DNA of 64,000 bases from Ornithobacterium rhinotracheale DSM 15997 (GCF_000265465.1 NC_018016.1:997501-1061500); one strand, 5' to 3'; positions 35,622 to 45,382 are shown, counted from the stretch's first letter. A program made the numbers and translations. The notes: generated by a model from the sequence alone, not told the origin.

Positions 35622-37298
35622 ATGAAGAGAACATTGATATTTGCATTAGTGATACCATTTGCACTGAGCGCGCAACAGCAAGACTATACGGGGCGTGTGG
35701 GGATAAATACAACTACTCCTGATGCGAGTTTAGAGGTGTCTCGGCATGATGGCATGTTAAAGAAAGATGAAACTTATGCACAAGGGGTTTCTTTCCCTAA
35801 TTTTAGCACAGCACAGCGCGAGAAGTTTCAAGGGGTGAAGGTAGGTACTATGATTTTTAATACTACTAAGCAATGTTTAGAGATGTATTATGGATTAAAA
35901 GCAGGCAATCCCAATTGGGATTGCCTACCTAAGACAAATATTCTCGCTACAGGAGGAGCTACACAGTCTCAAAATGTGGTTATAGAATCAGCTGGTTTTG
36001 AAGGGAATTATGTAGCGGGAGTGCCTGTAAGACCAGAGAATAAGATTAAATTTAAATTGGTAAATAATGGAGCTTTGCCCATAAGTCATGTAGATTTTTC
36101 TAACGCTGTGAGTATAAGTAACCCTGGTGGAAACATAAGAATGTGGGGGCATGGGCAAAATTCTGATGTAAGTCTTAATAGTGGAGAGAGCAAAATATTG
36201 TATTATAATTTGACAGGATCCCCTGCAGGAGGAGTTTTGAGTGCTAAATTTGAAAGATTAGGGCTTATTGCAACTCAACAGACTAATGTGGTTTTTGGTA
36301 GTGCGACTTTACAAGATGTACTACTTCATTATACAGGATCGCTTATACATGATCAGTATCCAATTCAAGGAAGGATAAATAACGGAGATGATAAAATAAT
36401 AATAAAAATACCGTATACCAACGGTAAGGGAAGTTATAAAGAGATTAATATAGTCAAAACAACAGCAGAAGGAGAAGGTGGAGATAGAAATGATTTAAGT
36501 TTATCCATTCCTGCTGGTAACTTTAATGATTCTGGAGAAATTATAGCTACTATAGAAGTGAAAGGTGATGGGGAGTATAAGGTGAAGCAATTAGCTCCTG
36601 GTCAATCTTATGATATAGCAGTTTTTAATGTAGATATAGATGGTAATAAATTTGTTGTAGATCTAAAAGGAATAGGGGGCATTTTAGATAAGAATTTTAA
36701 TGTGATAACAAATGGTAGGTATGAACATAGGTTTGTCTATTTACCTTTGCAAGGTTTGGATGGTAAGCTTTGGTTGAATAATAATTTAGGCGCAAATTAT
36801 GCAAATGTAGAAGACCCATCATTTAATCCTACGAAGCAAGCGAAGAGCTTAAGGGATCTCGATGCTTATGGATCTCATTTTCAATGGGGTAGAGCGGCAG
36901 ATGGACATGAGCTGACAAGGTATCCGAATGAAACTACTGCAGAGAGAGTTCATCCAGATATGCCATGGTATCCAGACGATAAATTATTGTCGTATGATAA
37001 CCCATGCCCTTCAGGATTTCATGTTCCGACGAGAGAAGAATGGGTTCAGTATAACAATTTATTAAATCAAAAAACGTGGTCAGGTTGGGAGCAAGATGTA
37101 CTTAAATTGACAGAAAATGGAGAGATGATAGCTTCTGGAGTTGATCATGGACCTGGGAAAAAATATGGTTACTATTACGCTTGGACGACATATAACCAGC
37201 GAAATGCATTTTATCTAGGAATAACACCTAGGGGGAGTGATCCTGATAGTTGGTGGGGTAGAGGATTTGGTAGAGGTATACGTTGTCGTCAAGACTAA
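35622..37298 (+). CDS. Secreted surface protein 2: shared stalk with FISUMP (C-type-lectin-like) domain
   Basis: A 558-aa paralogue of the flanking surface genes. A signal peptide (TLIFALVIPFALSAQ) is followed by GRVGINTTTPDASLEV, the KVGTMIFNTTKQCLEMYYGL block and the shared middle (AGFEGNYVAGVP, IPYTNGKGSYKEINI). The C-terminus is a Fibrobacter-major-paralogous (FISUMP) domain: WLNNNLGANYA, HFQWGRAADGHEL, CPSGFHVPTREEW and terminal GFGRGIRCRQD. The fold resembles C-type lectins. It is 158 bp downstream of surface gene 1, with a terminator between them. Confidence 0.8.
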   Translation: MKRTLIFALVIPFALSAQQQDYTGRVGINTTTPDASLEVSRHDGMLKKDETYAQGVSFPNFSTAQREKFQGVKVGTMIFNTTKQCLEMYYGLKAGNPNWDCLPKTNILATGGATQSQNVVIESAGFEGNYVAGVPVRPENKIKFKLVNNGALPISHVDFSNAVSISNPGGNIRMWGHGQNSDVSLNSGESKILYYNLTGSPAGGVLSAKFERLGLIATQQTNVVFGSATLQDVLLHYTGSLIHDQYPIQGRINNGDDKIIIKIPYTNGKGSYKEINIVKTTAEGEGGDRNDLSLSIPAGNFNDSGEIIATIEVKGDGEYKVKQLAPGQSYDIAVFNVDIDGNKFVVDLKGIGGILDKNFNVITNGRYEHRFVYLPLQGLDGKLWLNNNLGANYANVEDPSFNPTKQAKSLRDLDAYGSHFQWGRAADGHELTRYPNETTAERVHPDMPWYPDDKLLSYDNPCPSGFHVPTREEWVQYNNLLNQKTWSGWEQDVLKLTENGEMIASGVDHGPGKKYGYYYAWTTYNQRNAFYLGITPRGSDPDSWWGRGFGRGIRCRQD

Positions 37299-37365
37299 GT
37301 ATATACCTTTAGTGAACTCTATTTACGTACCTATATTAGGTTTCTAAATACAATGAAAACTATCA

Positions 37366-37407
37366 AGGCCTGCGAGTTCTTTGTCAGAAAAACTTTGCAG
37401 GCTTTTT
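37366..37407 (+). terminator. Terminator after surface protein 2
   Basis: GCCTGCGAGTT...AACTTTGCAGGC followed by TTTTT. Conserved with the terminators of surface genes 1 and 3. Confidence 0.65.
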
Positions 37408-37533
37408 AATTTCTTTTTGAGAGAATGGAGTGTTTTTTTACCTCTTCTTTTGACTTGGTGCAAAGTTTTGTGAAGACTTGGAGTAGGGGAAAAGAAATGA
37501 GAGCCCTCAGCTTCTTTTGTACTCCCATTCTAA

Positions 37534-37905
37534 CTCCCTCTTAATAAAGAAATAAAAGCAAATCCTCAAAACCGAGAGGAAAAGAAATGGTATGCCAATG
37601 CGGTGAAGACAGGCACGACAGAGCAGCGCGCTCTTGCTAAAAATATAGCAGATAAATCCTCGCTCACAGTGGGAGATATTGCCAATGTGATAGAAAATTT
37701 GCTAGAGGAGCTACCCAAGGAATTGGTAGAGGGCAAGAGTGTTAAATTAGGAGAATTTGGAACCTTTCGTCTTTCGCTGAGCAGTGAGGGGGCTGCCACT
37801 GAAAAAGACTTTAATGTGGGAATGATTAAGACGCCTAAAGTAATCTTTACGCCAGGAGTATCGCTTAAAAAGGCATTAAGCAATATTAAATTTGAGAAAG
37901 AATAA
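37534..37905 (+). pseudogene. HU-HIG DNA-binding protein, 5'-truncated copy
   Basis: An open frame beginning after TAA at 37531 encodes KANPQNREEKKWYANAV and then a full HU-type domain (SLTVGDIANVIENLLEELPK, VKLGEFGTFRLSLSSEG, VIFTPGVSLKKAL). The intact paralogue at 52291 starts with MKYKLVQ before KANPQ. Here that part is replaced by unrelated sequence with no ATG in place; the first usable start is a GTG at 37603 inside the domain. It is therefore probably a non-functional remnant, though a rare ATA or GTG start cannot be excluded. A terminator matching that of the intact copy follows. Confidence 0.7.
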
Positions 37906-37907
37906 GC

Positions 37908-37937
37908 AAAACAGGGGCTAGAAAAGCCTCTGTTTTT
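37908..37937 (+). terminator. Terminator after truncated HU gene
   Basis: AAAACAGGGGCT, AGAAA loop, AGCCTCTGTTTT then T. It corresponds to the hairpin after the intact HU gene. Confidence 0.75.
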
Positions 37938-38030
37938 GTATGCTTTTTTGTTTAAAAAAAGACTTGTTGTAATTGGCTGATAAATAGTGCTCTGCGAGTG
38001 GGTGAAATTCCCTGCGTCTTGCGATAAATT

Positions 38031-38066
38031 GCTAGGCGTCAAGAAAAAAAATTCCGCACGCCTAGC
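38031..38066. repeat. Hairpin in the cassette 3' flank
   Basis: GCTAGGCGT and ACGCCTAGC pair over an A-rich loop. The 37938-38209 gap otherwise holds DNA related to the flank of the second HU gene and the terminator of the minus-strand lipoprotein. Confidence 0.5.
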
Positions 38067-38134
38067 GATTTTATGCCGTGCGTGTAGAAGTTGAGCAACT
38101 TGCTTGAGTATAGAAAATAAGCCACTTTTTTTAA

Positions 38135-38171
38135 CCCAAAAAATAAGCACCCATGAGGAAAGGTGCTTATT
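38135..38171 (-). terminator. Terminator of the beta-helix lipoprotein gene
   Basis: AATAAGCACC...GGTGCTTATT stem with a T-run on the minus strand, just downstream of the gene ending at 38210. Confidence 0.8.
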
Positions 38172-38209
38172 GGGATAATAATTAAATTTATACAAAGAAT
38201 GAATAATGT

Positions 38210-39370
38210 TTATTGATTGTATCCGCTCCAGCCTTTAGCCCAGTCTGGTAATTGAGTGCCTGCGCCTGCGCCTGTTGCTGCTTCGTTTTCAGAGATTGCA
38301 CTTTCTTCGATTCCTTTTACTTTGGTTGCTACATTCTCAAATTTTACATTGGTGATGTGTTTTCCTTTGCTAAAGTAGTCTGTGGTTGCTTTGTCTTTGA
38401 AAGTGAACCCTACAGCCCAGCCAGAAACCACTACATTGTCTAGCGTAGCATAAGTCCCCACACGGAATAAGTTAGTTCCTTCTTTCTCATCTTGTGTACC
38501 AGCGTGCCCCACAAGGGTAATGTTTCTCAAAGTAGGGTTTGAGCGAGGTGAAGCGTCGTTGTTATTTTTATTATTATCGGCTTCGATTCCTCTGTTCCCG
38601 ATGTTGTTTAAATCTCTACGCGCATAAGCATCTGTCAAAGTTCCACGCCATCCGTCTGTCCAGTCGATAGCATCGTCTTCGTTATTGATGGAAACCACTT
38701 TAGACACATTTACAGTACCTCCGAAGAATTCGATACCATCGTCTGCTCCGTCGATTACAGAAACGCCCTCGATTACAGTTCCGTTACCCACGCCGAAAAG
38801 AGAAAGTCCGTTAAATTCTTTTTCTGAAGTAAAACGAGCTCCTGCATGCTTGATTTGCACATATTTTATAACACCAGAGTTGTCGGCATCATTAGTTCCA
38901 CCATATGGCAAGTTTCCTACCTCTGAGGTAGAAGAAGCTCCTGTGTTGATGCTTGCTTTACCGCAAACTACGATACCACCCCATGCTTTTTTCTCACTTG
39001 CGGTAAAAATTACAGGCTTTTGAGCCGTACCGTTGATAAAGATTTTCCCTCCTTGAGCTACGGCAAGGTAAGAGCTAGTTCCGCCAGAAGCCGTGATTGT
39101 AGTTCCTGCATCGATCGTTAAAGTTGCTCCATCACCTACCAAAAGAGGTCCGCTAAGTTTCCATGATTTATCGGCTGTTAAATGCAAGCTTTGTCCTTTT
39201 TTAAGCGAAATTCCATTGGTTCCGCCCAAGTTGGTGTCTGCTACTTCTACGGGTGCCTTTCCGCCTCCATTGTTGTTGCTATCATCGTTGCTGCTACAAG
39301 AAGTAAATGTTCCTAATGTTGCAAAGCTTAATCCAGCTACTAAAAAGATTTTTACGAAATTTTTTCTCAT
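38210..39370 (-). CDS. Lipoprotein with right-handed beta-helix
   Basis: A 386-aa lipoprotein. The signal peptide ends in the lipobox TFTSC (Cys about 25), followed by an Asn/Asp/Gly linker. The body is a parallel beta-helix with repeating rungs (GATLTIDAGTTI, GGKIFINGTAQKPVIF, WGGIVVCGKASI, NGLSLFGVGNGTVIEGV, DDGIEFFGGTVNV). Proteins of this kind are frequent in Flavobacteriia beside a TonB receptor, as here (52 bp downstream of the receptor gene). Probably surface-exposed substrate capture; the substrate is unknown. Confidence 0.8.
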   Translation of the reverse strand: MRKNFVKIFLVAGLSFATLGTFTSCSSNDDSNNNGGGKAPVEVADTNLGGTNGISLKKGQSLHLTADKSWKLSGPLLVGDGATLTIDAGTTITASGGTSSYLAVAQGGKIFINGTAQKPVIFTASEKKAWGGIVVCGKASINTGASSTSEVGNLPYGGTNDADNSGVIKYVQIKHAGARFTSEKEFNGLSLFGVGNGTVIEGVSVIDGADDGIEFFGGTVNVSKVVSINNEDDAIDWTDGWRGTLTDAYARRDLNNIGNRGIEADNNKNNNDASPRSNPTLRNITLVGHAGTQDEKEGTNLFRVGTYATLDNVVVSGWAVGFTFKDKATTDYFSKGKHITNVKFENVATKVKGIEESAISENEAATGAGAGTQLPDWAKGWSGYNQ

Positions 39371-39421
39371 GTTTTCTACAAAATTTTAATTAATTGTTTT
39401 CTTTTATTTTTTATTGATTTT

Positions 39422-42157
39422 TTAGAATTGATACGAAAGTCCTAATCCTAGCTCGGTTCCGTTTTTGTATTGATAAATCACCGAAGGCGTTTGGTTTTCT
39501 TGAATGCGCTCGATTTTAGGATTTAAAAGGTTTTTAGCCTTTAGCCCAAATGAAATTTTATCGTTTAATTTTAGTTTTAAAACCGCATCAAGCAAGTTTA
39601 AAGGTTGTTCTACCACGCGTCCTAAACCTTGTGTCCCGATAGAGTAGAGGTGTTTGCCGATGTATGAGTAGGAAATCACAAAGTTTAGCTTGCTGCCACG
39701 ACTGGCGTTGAGGTTGTAATCAATCCCTACATTGGCATTGGCTACGAAATTGGCAGCCCCTTCCAGTTGCTCGCTATCTTTGTTGAAATCCACAGAGAAA
39801 GGCGAATTTCCTCTAATTTTATCGTTGTTTAAGTCGGTTTTAGATTGTAAGTAAGATGCATTGGCAAAGGTGTAAATTCTATATTGATCGCGTTCCCAAA
39901 GGTCTTTTCTTATTTCAGCTTCAATTCCGTACACATAGGCTTGGTCGCCAATGTTGAGGTAGGAGTATAGACTCTCGCCCACGAGTGCTTTGGAAATCGG
40001 ATTTTGGATATATTTGGTATACAATCCAATTGAGAATAATTCGCCATTTTTAGGGAACACTTCCCATTTGATGTCTAAGTTGTTATTGTCAGACGGTTTC
40101 AAGAATGGGTTTCCTTGCGATTGCTCACTGATGTCGTCGTAGATGTAGTAAGCCAGCTCCTTTAGCTGAGGCATGGTGTAGGTTCTAGAAAGCGATAATT
40201 TAATGTTTTGGTATTCGTCTAATTTATATTTTAAGTTAAGCGACGGCAAGAATTTGGTGTATTGCGTGTCGAAATCGCTTTTCCCGTCGAGCGAACCTAA
40301 GTTAGTTTTCCATGCGATGTTTTGGCTTACGCTTTCCAATCGCACGCCCAATTGAGCCGTTAAAGCTGGGCTAAATTTGTAATTGGCACTCACATAGCCT
40401 GCATTCACATTTTGTGATCCGTTGAATGACATGGGCGTTAATTCTTTGGTATTATACAAGAAATTCGAACGAATGTTGAAAAATCCTTGGCTAAATCTTT
40501 CTGCATTCAGCACTTGATCGATGTTGTGGATATCTGGCACCAAGCTTTCGCCAATGTGCGCATCGGTGTATTCAAAATCGTATTGTTTAGACCAGAATTT
40601 TCTGTCTTTGAAACGCCCTTGGTACCCAAAATCAAAATTTAAATCATCTGATAAGAAATATTTTAAATCCACATTGGCTGCCAATTCATTGTCTTTTAAA
40701 TCATCAAAATATCTGTTTGATGAGCCACCGTCTCTTTTGAGTTTATACGAGCTTTCAAACCCATCGTAGATTAATTTATTGCTGATTCGGTTTGGTCGCT
40801 CGCTGTGTAGCGCATTGTACCCCGCAATCCAGTTTAATTCAAATTTTTCGTTTAAGTTATGTTTTCCGCCCAATTGATTCACAAAAAGCTGCGTTGTTTT
40901 AAACAAGCCACGACGCACAACTCCTTTACCTTCTTGTGCCCAGTCGTAGTGGTAGCCATAATAATTTTTCACTTCTTGCTCCGAAGAATGAATGTAGTTT
41001 GAAGTGAATTTTAATTTGTGATTTGCATTGATTTTGTAAAACAAATTCACTAAACCTGTCGCGTTGGTTGTGTATTTATTTTTGTTTGTATCGTAAAGGC
41101 TAAGCTTGTTGCCTTGTGCGTTGTAATTCCCTTCGATTCCTTTTGAAGTGGTGTAGTCGTTATCAAAACCTGCATAGAAAAACGCATTTAACTTTCGATT
41201 CAAAACATTGAAACTTCTACCGCCCTCGAGCGACATATTTAAGTTAAGCAATGGGCGTTTAATCTTTTCAAAATTCCATGAATTGAAATCGTATATTTCA
41301 AGCGAGTTGCTCGGTGTTTTTACTTGATTAAAACCTAAGAAATTCTGATTTTTAGGCAAATAGAAATCCTTTTGTTTCAGCACCTCGAGGTTGGCAGAAG
41401 AGCCTAGCGAAAGCGTTAAATAAGGTTTTCCGCTAAATTCTTTAGACACGATGTTGATGTTTGCCCCGCCGAAATCCCCAATGTTATAAGGTGAAAACAC
41501 TTTTTCAATCCCAATGTATTGAACAATGTCGGTTTTCAAAAGGCTTAAATCGATGTTTTTGTTTTCTGGATCATTCGACGGAATCGGTAATCCGTTTAAG
41601 CTTGTGGTGTTGTATCGGTCGAGCAATCCGCGCACCGAGAAAGTGCTACTTCCTTGTTGTTTCACGGTGCTGGTCGCTTTGGTCACAGCCGTTGCCACAT
41701 TGCCCACACCTTGCTTGCTCAGCTGCACAGCACCGATGTTTTCGCTGATGGCGAGTGCCTTTTTTTGAGCATTTAATAAGGAAACTTCGTTGGCTTTATT
41801 GGCTTGAGCGTCCACCACCACCGCGTCGAGCGTGGTAACAGAGGTGCCTTCGGAATCATTTGGGATAAAAATTTCGTGGATGTTTTTTCCCATTTTAGCC
41901 TTAATCTTTTTAGAAATATTGCTAAAATTAAATCCCGCTACTTTTAAAGTATAATCGCCCTCAGTAGGCACTTGAATATTGTACGAGCCATCGGCTTCGG
42001 TATAGTACACCACATCGGTGTTTTCTACTACAACTTCGGCTCCTTCTATCGGGTTCCCTTGCGCATCTCTCACGGTTCCCATGATGCTCACTTGCGCATT
42101 TGCTAGATAAATGGGGAATAATACTATTAGAATCAATAAGATTTTTTTCATTTTCAT
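39422..42157 (-). CDS. TonB-dependent outer-membrane receptor with CarboxypepD_reg domain
   Basis: A 911-aa receptor. A signal peptide (ILLILIVLFPIYLANA) is followed by a carboxypeptidase-regulatory-like domain (SIMGTVRDAQGNPIEGAEVV, about 23-100), the plug (about 120-230; STFSVRGLLDRYNTTSLNGLP) and a beta-barrel ending GLGLSYQF with a C-terminal Phe. It imports an unidentified ligand across the outer membrane using TonB energy. It is cotranscribed with the beta-helix lipoprotein and divergent from a two-component system that may regulate it. Confidence 0.9.
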   Translation of the reverse strand: MKMKKILLILIVLFPIYLANAQVSIMGTVRDAQGNPIEGAEVVVENTDVVYYTEADGSYNIQVPTEGDYTLKVAGFNFSNISKKIKAKMGKNIHEIFIPNDSEGTSVTTLDAVVVDAQANKANEVSLLNAQKKALAISENIGAVQLSKQGVGNVATAVTKATSTVKQQGSSTFSVRGLLDRYNTTSLNGLPIPSNDPENKNIDLSLLKTDIVQYIGIEKVFSPYNIGDFGGANINIVSKEFSGKPYLTLSLGSSANLEVLKQKDFYLPKNQNFLGFNQVKTPSNSLEIYDFNSWNFEKIKRPLLNLNMSLEGGRSFNVLNRKLNAFFYAGFDNDYTTSKGIEGNYNAQGNKLSLYDTNKNKYTTNATGLVNLFYKINANHKLKFTSNYIHSSEQEVKNYYGYHYDWAQEGKGVVRRGLFKTTQLFVNQLGGKHNLNEKFELNWIAGYNALHSERPNRISNKLIYDGFESSYKLKRDGGSSNRYFDDLKDNELAANVDLKYFLSDDLNFDFGYQGRFKDRKFWSKQYDFEYTDAHIGESLVPDIHNIDQVLNAERFSQGFFNIRSNFLYNTKELTPMSFNGSQNVNAGYVSANYKFSPALTAQLGVRLESVSQNIAWKTNLGSLDGKSDFDTQYTKFLPSLNLKYKLDEYQNIKLSLSRTYTMPQLKELAYYIYDDISEQSQGNPFLKPSDNNNLDIKWEVFPKNGELFSIGLYTKYIQNPISKALVGESLYSYLNIGDQAYVYGIEAEIRKDLWERDQYRIYTFANASYLQSKTDLNNDKIRGNSPFSVDFNKDSEQLEGAANFVANANVGIDYNLNASRGSKLNFVISYSYIGKHLYSIGTQGLGRVVEQPLNLLDAVLKLKLNDKISFGLKAKNLLNPKIERIQENQTPSVIYQYKNGTELGLGLSYQF

Positions 42158-42348
42158 GTAAATTCTTCAACACCGCAAAGGAATTACATTTAAAACAACA
42201 AAAGGTTATGCCTAAATTATCTTTCGTTTACCAATGTGTTATGTGAAAGTAAAGTACTTTAAATTAACATTAAGAAATGTTTTCCTCAATGATTTTACTG
42301 CAAAAAATCCCATAGAAATCGTAATTTTACCCTTGAAAACAATTTATT

Positions 42349-43023
42349 ATGAGCAAAAACAAAATTTTATTGGTAGATGATGAGCCCGATATCTTGGAAT
42401 TTTTAAGTTATAACCTAAGAAAAGAAGGCTACGAGGTAGAAACTGCCGTAAACGGTGTGGAGGGCGTGCGCAAGGCAAAAATCATAAAACCCGATTTGAT
42501 TTTGCTCGATATTATGATGCCCGAAATGGATGGTATAGAGGCTTGCAATCAGATTAAAAAAATTGAATCGCTTTCCAAAACCTTGATTGTTTTCCTCTCA
42601 GCACGCACCGAGGAATTTACTCAATTGGCTGGCTATGAAGTAGGAGCCAACGACTATATCACTAAGCCCGTGAAGCCTAAGGTACTGATGAGCAAGATTA
42701 AAGCTCTTTTAAAACTAAAGAAACCAGAGCTCACAGAAGAAATCATTAGCCTAAAAGATATTAAAATCAACCGAGAGACTTACAAGGTAAGCTACCAAGG
42801 AGAGGATTATACGCTCCCGCGCAAGGAATTTGAGCTGATGGCACTTTTGGCATCTAATCCGCAACGCGTGTTTAAGCGAGAGGAAATCTTGGAAAAAGTC
42901 TGGGGCAACGAGGTTATCGTGGGCGGGCGCACCATCGATGTGCATATAAGAAAACTTAGAGAAAAATTCGGGAAAGACCGTTTTACCACCATTAAAGGTG
43001 TGGGCTACAAAATCAATGATTGA
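42349..43023 (+). CDS. OmpR/PhoB-family response regulator
   Basis: A 224-aa regulator. The receiver domain has the acidic pair in LLVDDEPD, the phospho-acceptor Asp (about 52) in LLDIMMPEMDG and Lys in ITKPVKP. The C-terminal winged-helix DNA-binding domain (about 125-222) has LPRKEFELMALLASNP and VDVHIRKLREK-type recognition elements. It pairs with the kinase 11 bp downstream. It resembles the PhoP/PhoB-like regulators common in Bacteroidota. Its signal is unknown. Confidence 0.93.
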   Translation: MSKNKILLVDDEPDILEFLSYNLRKEGYEVETAVNGVEGVRKAKIIKPDLILLDIMMPEMDGIEACNQIKKIESLSKTLIVFLSARTEEFTQLAGYEVGANDYITKPVKPKVLMSKIKALLKLKKPELTEEIISLKDIKINRETYKVSYQGEDYTLPRKEFELMALLASNPQRVFKREEILEKVWGNEVIVGGRTIDVHIRKLREKFGKDRFTTIKGVGYKIND

Positions 43024-43034
43024 GATTTTTTTAA

Positions 43035-44000
43035 ATGAAGAAAGGATTTAAGTTTATTATAAGCTTTGTTTTGTCGAGCATCTACATGCTCATGTTTTAT
43101 TTTGGGAATAGCAGCATTTGCGAAGAAAAGGAGAAAGTTTTCTTTGGAGTGGTGTTCTATTTTGCATTATTTATAGGCAACTATTTGTTGATTTCTTATG
43201 TAGAAAACCAAGATGTATTAAAAGCTCATTCTACAAAAGAAAATTTAAGCACAAAAACCATAGCAGAAAAACTAGAGAAGGAAAAAAAGGAGCTAGATAC
43301 GCTTTATGAGCGAGAGAACTACCGCCGTGAGTTTGTGGGCAATGTGGCACATGAGTTGAAAACGCCACTTTTCTCCATTCAAGGCTATTTGCTCACGCTC
43401 ATAGAGGGCGGGGTAGACGATGAAAGCATACGCGATAAATACCTTCACCGAATCAATAAATCCGTGGAGCGTCTCACTTATATAGTCAAAGATTTAGACT
43501 TAATCACGGAGCTGGAATCGGGGAATTTAAAGCTAAACATTTATCCCTTTAACATCGTAGCACTCGTGCAAGAAGTCTTTGAACTTCTAGAAATAAAGGC
43601 AGAAAACAATGATGTGAAACTGGGCTTTGATAAGTCTTATGATGAGCCCATTAAAGTGAGTGGCGATATCGAAAAAATCGAACAGGTTTTAATGAATTTA
43701 ATCGTAAACGCCATCAATCACTCGCAGCGTGCTTGCAAGGTGAAAGTTTCGTTTCAAGTAGTGAAAGATTTAGTGAAAATCAGTGTTTCGGACACGGGAA
43801 TGGGCATTAAACCCGAGGAGATGAAACGCATTTTTGAGCGTTTTTATCGTGCCGATAAATCCCGAAGCCGTCAGCAAGGAGGTTCCGGGCTCGGCTTGGC
43901 AATTGTGAAACATATTCTAGAAGCCCATAATCAGAAAATCTCGGCAGAAAGCACCTATGGCAAAGGCACTACTTTCTCTTTTTATTTGGAAAGAGCTTAA
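43035..44000 (+). CDS. Sensor histidine kinase
   Basis: A 321-aa kinase with two N-terminal membrane helices (FIISFVLSSIYMLMFYFG and FFGVVFYFALFIGNYLLIS) and almost no periplasmic sensor loop. A coiled-coil stretch leads to the HisKA domain with the phospho-acceptor His in NVAHELKTPLFS. The HATPase domain has NLIVNAINHS (N box), SDTGMGI (G1) and GGSGLGLAIVKHIL (G2). It forms an operon with the response regulator. Its last 4 bp overlap the convergent yraN gene. Confidence 0.93.
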   Translation: MKKGFKFIISFVLSSIYMLMFYFGNSSICEEKEKVFFGVVFYFALFIGNYLLISYVENQDVLKAHSTKENLSTKTIAEKLEKEKKELDTLYERENYRREFVGNVAHELKTPLFSIQGYLLTLIEGGVDDESIRDKYLHRINKSVERLTYIVKDLDLITELESGNLKLNIYPFNIVALVQEVFELLEIKAENNDVKLGFDKSYDEPIKVSGDIEKIEQVLMNLIVNAINHSQRACKVKVSFQVVKDLVKISVSDTGMGIKPEEMKRIFERFYRADKSRSRQQGGSGLGLAIVKHILEAHNQKISAESTYGKGTTFSFYLERA

Positions 44001-44362
44001 ATCTCATGGGCATAAAAAGCATCTGTAAATACCTTAAAATGTAATTTTTGCCCTTTTTTGGTTACCACTGCAATGTCAAATCTGCATTCTACATCTAGGT
44101 CATTCTCTTGAATGTAGGCATCGGCGGCAGCGATGAGCCTTTTTTTCTTGGCTCGCGTTACCGAATCTTCTGGATTTTCAAAAATTTCGCTATGGCGAGC
44201 TTTCACTTCTACGATGGCTAAAACATTGTCTCGCTTGGCAATAATATCGATTTCCGCAGGATGAAAATACCAATTTTGGGCTAATATTTCATAGCCATTT
44301 TTTCGGTATTTCTCTGCGGCGTAGTTTTCTGCCAATTCTCCAAATTCGTTGTGTTCTGCCAT
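43997..44362 (-). CDS. YraN family (UPF0102) endonuclease-like protein
   Basis: A 121-aa protein with the Holliday-junction-resolvase-like fold. It shows GELAENYAAEKYRKNGYEIL, the nuclease motif AEIDIIAKRDNVLAIVEVKAR (Asp, then Glu-x-Lys), and the VTRAKKKRLIAAADAYI helix. Family function is not settled; a DNA-processing role is likely. It is convergent with, and overlaps by 4 bp, the histidine kinase gene. Confidence 0.9.
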   Translation of the reverse strand: MAEHNEFGELAENYAAEKYRKNGYEILAQNWYFHPAEIDIIAKRDNVLAIVEVKARHSEIFENPEDSVTRAKKKRLIAAADAYIQENDLDVECRFDIAVVTKKGQKLHFKVFTDAFYAHEI

Positions 44363-44400
44363 AAATTTTTAATTAAAAATATAGTAAAATATGGATTTTT

Positions 44401-45330
44401 TCAGCCTAGAAAATCCAAAATTGTATTTTTTTCTGAGACTTTGAACAAGACTTCCGAGCCCATGATTAAAGCCCTATTGTCGCCAAAGTGCCCCGCAGGG
44501 AAATTAAATGCAACAGGAATGCCGAGCGATTTCACTTGCTCATAAATCACTTGATTGGCAATTGGGTCAAAGTTTTCGGTATAAAATTCGTTTTCTTCTT
44601 CCACATCCATTTTGGTAAAACTTCCGCAAATCACGCCTTTCACACGACGGAACAAGCCCGAGCGTTTAAGCCCCTCGAGCATGCGATCGACATGGTACCA
44701 GTTCTCGTACCAATCTTCGATAAATAGGATTAAATCATCGCCTTCTATTGCCGTTTTGCTCCCCATCTGACTGTAAATAATGGATAAATTTCCGCCCACG
44801 AGTTTGCCTTTGGCTTCGCCCAAAATGTTCAGTTGATTGGCGGGTAAATCGTATTTTAAAGGTTTCCCTTGCAATGCGTCGATGAGCGTTTGGTGAGTTT
44901 CATGGGAATATTCCGTATTGAGTGGTTTTGCCGTAACGGCGTGCAAAGTAGGAATCCCTAAATTGTTTAAATGATTATGAAAAACCGTAATATCCGAATA
45001 CCCGATGAGGTATTTCGGCTGATTCTTAAACTGAGTAAAATCCAATCCATCAATGATTTTAACGCAGCCGTATCCACCACGCGCGCACCAAATGGCATCA
45101 AGCGAACCGTCGTTTAGCACAGCTTGTGTAAGCTGCAAACGATGTTCTGTGTTGCCTGCATACCAGTAGCCTAAATCAAATTCGGCATAAATATTTTCGG
45201 GGATTACAAGTTCCCAGCCTTGCATTTTGCACCAATTTTTGGCAAAATCCAATTCGCCTTTTTTGATGCGACCAGCGGGAGCAATCACACCGATTTTTGC
45301 GCCTTTTTTAAGTGGTGGAATTTTCATCAT
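44401..45330 (-). CDS. LD-carboxypeptidase (peptidase S66)
   Basis: An LdcA-like serine peptidase of about 309 aa that trims tetrapeptide to tripeptide in peptidoglycan recycling. It starts KIPPLKKGAKIGVIAPAGR. The nucleophile serine is in IGYSDITVFHNHL, and the Glu/His partners lie in ILFIEDWYENWYHVDRML and FPAGHFGDN. The start at MMKIPP (45330) is preferred over a longer frame because the extra residues run into the cysS-distal terminator region without homology. It lies upstream (5') of the cysS terminator and is probably transcribed on its own. Confidence 0.88.
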   Translation of the reverse strand: MMKIPPLKKGAKIGVIAPAGRIKKGELDFAKNWCKMQGWELVIPENIYAEFDLGYWYAGNTEHRLQLTQAVLNDGSLDAIWCARGGYGCVKIIDGLDFTQFKNQPKYLIGYSDITVFHNHLNNLGIPTLHAVTAKPLNTEYSHETHQTLIDALQGKPLKYDLPANQLNILGEAKGKLVGGNLSIIYSQMGSKTAIEGDDLILFIEDWYENWYHVDRMLEGLKRSGLFRRVKGVICGSFTKMDVEEENEFYTENFDPIANQVIYEQVKSLGIPVAFNFPAGHFGDNRALIMGSEVLFKVSEKNTILDFLG

Positions 45331-45340
45331 GGTTAAAAGT

Positions 45341-45374
45341 AAAAACCCCACCGAGTTGCCAAGGTAGGGTTTTG
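45341..45374 (-). terminator. cysS terminator
   Basis: On the minus strand AAAACCCTACC pairs with GGTGGGGTTTTT across a 10-nt loop, directly after the cysS stop. Confidence 0.8.
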
Positions 45375-45382
45375 ATTAAATA

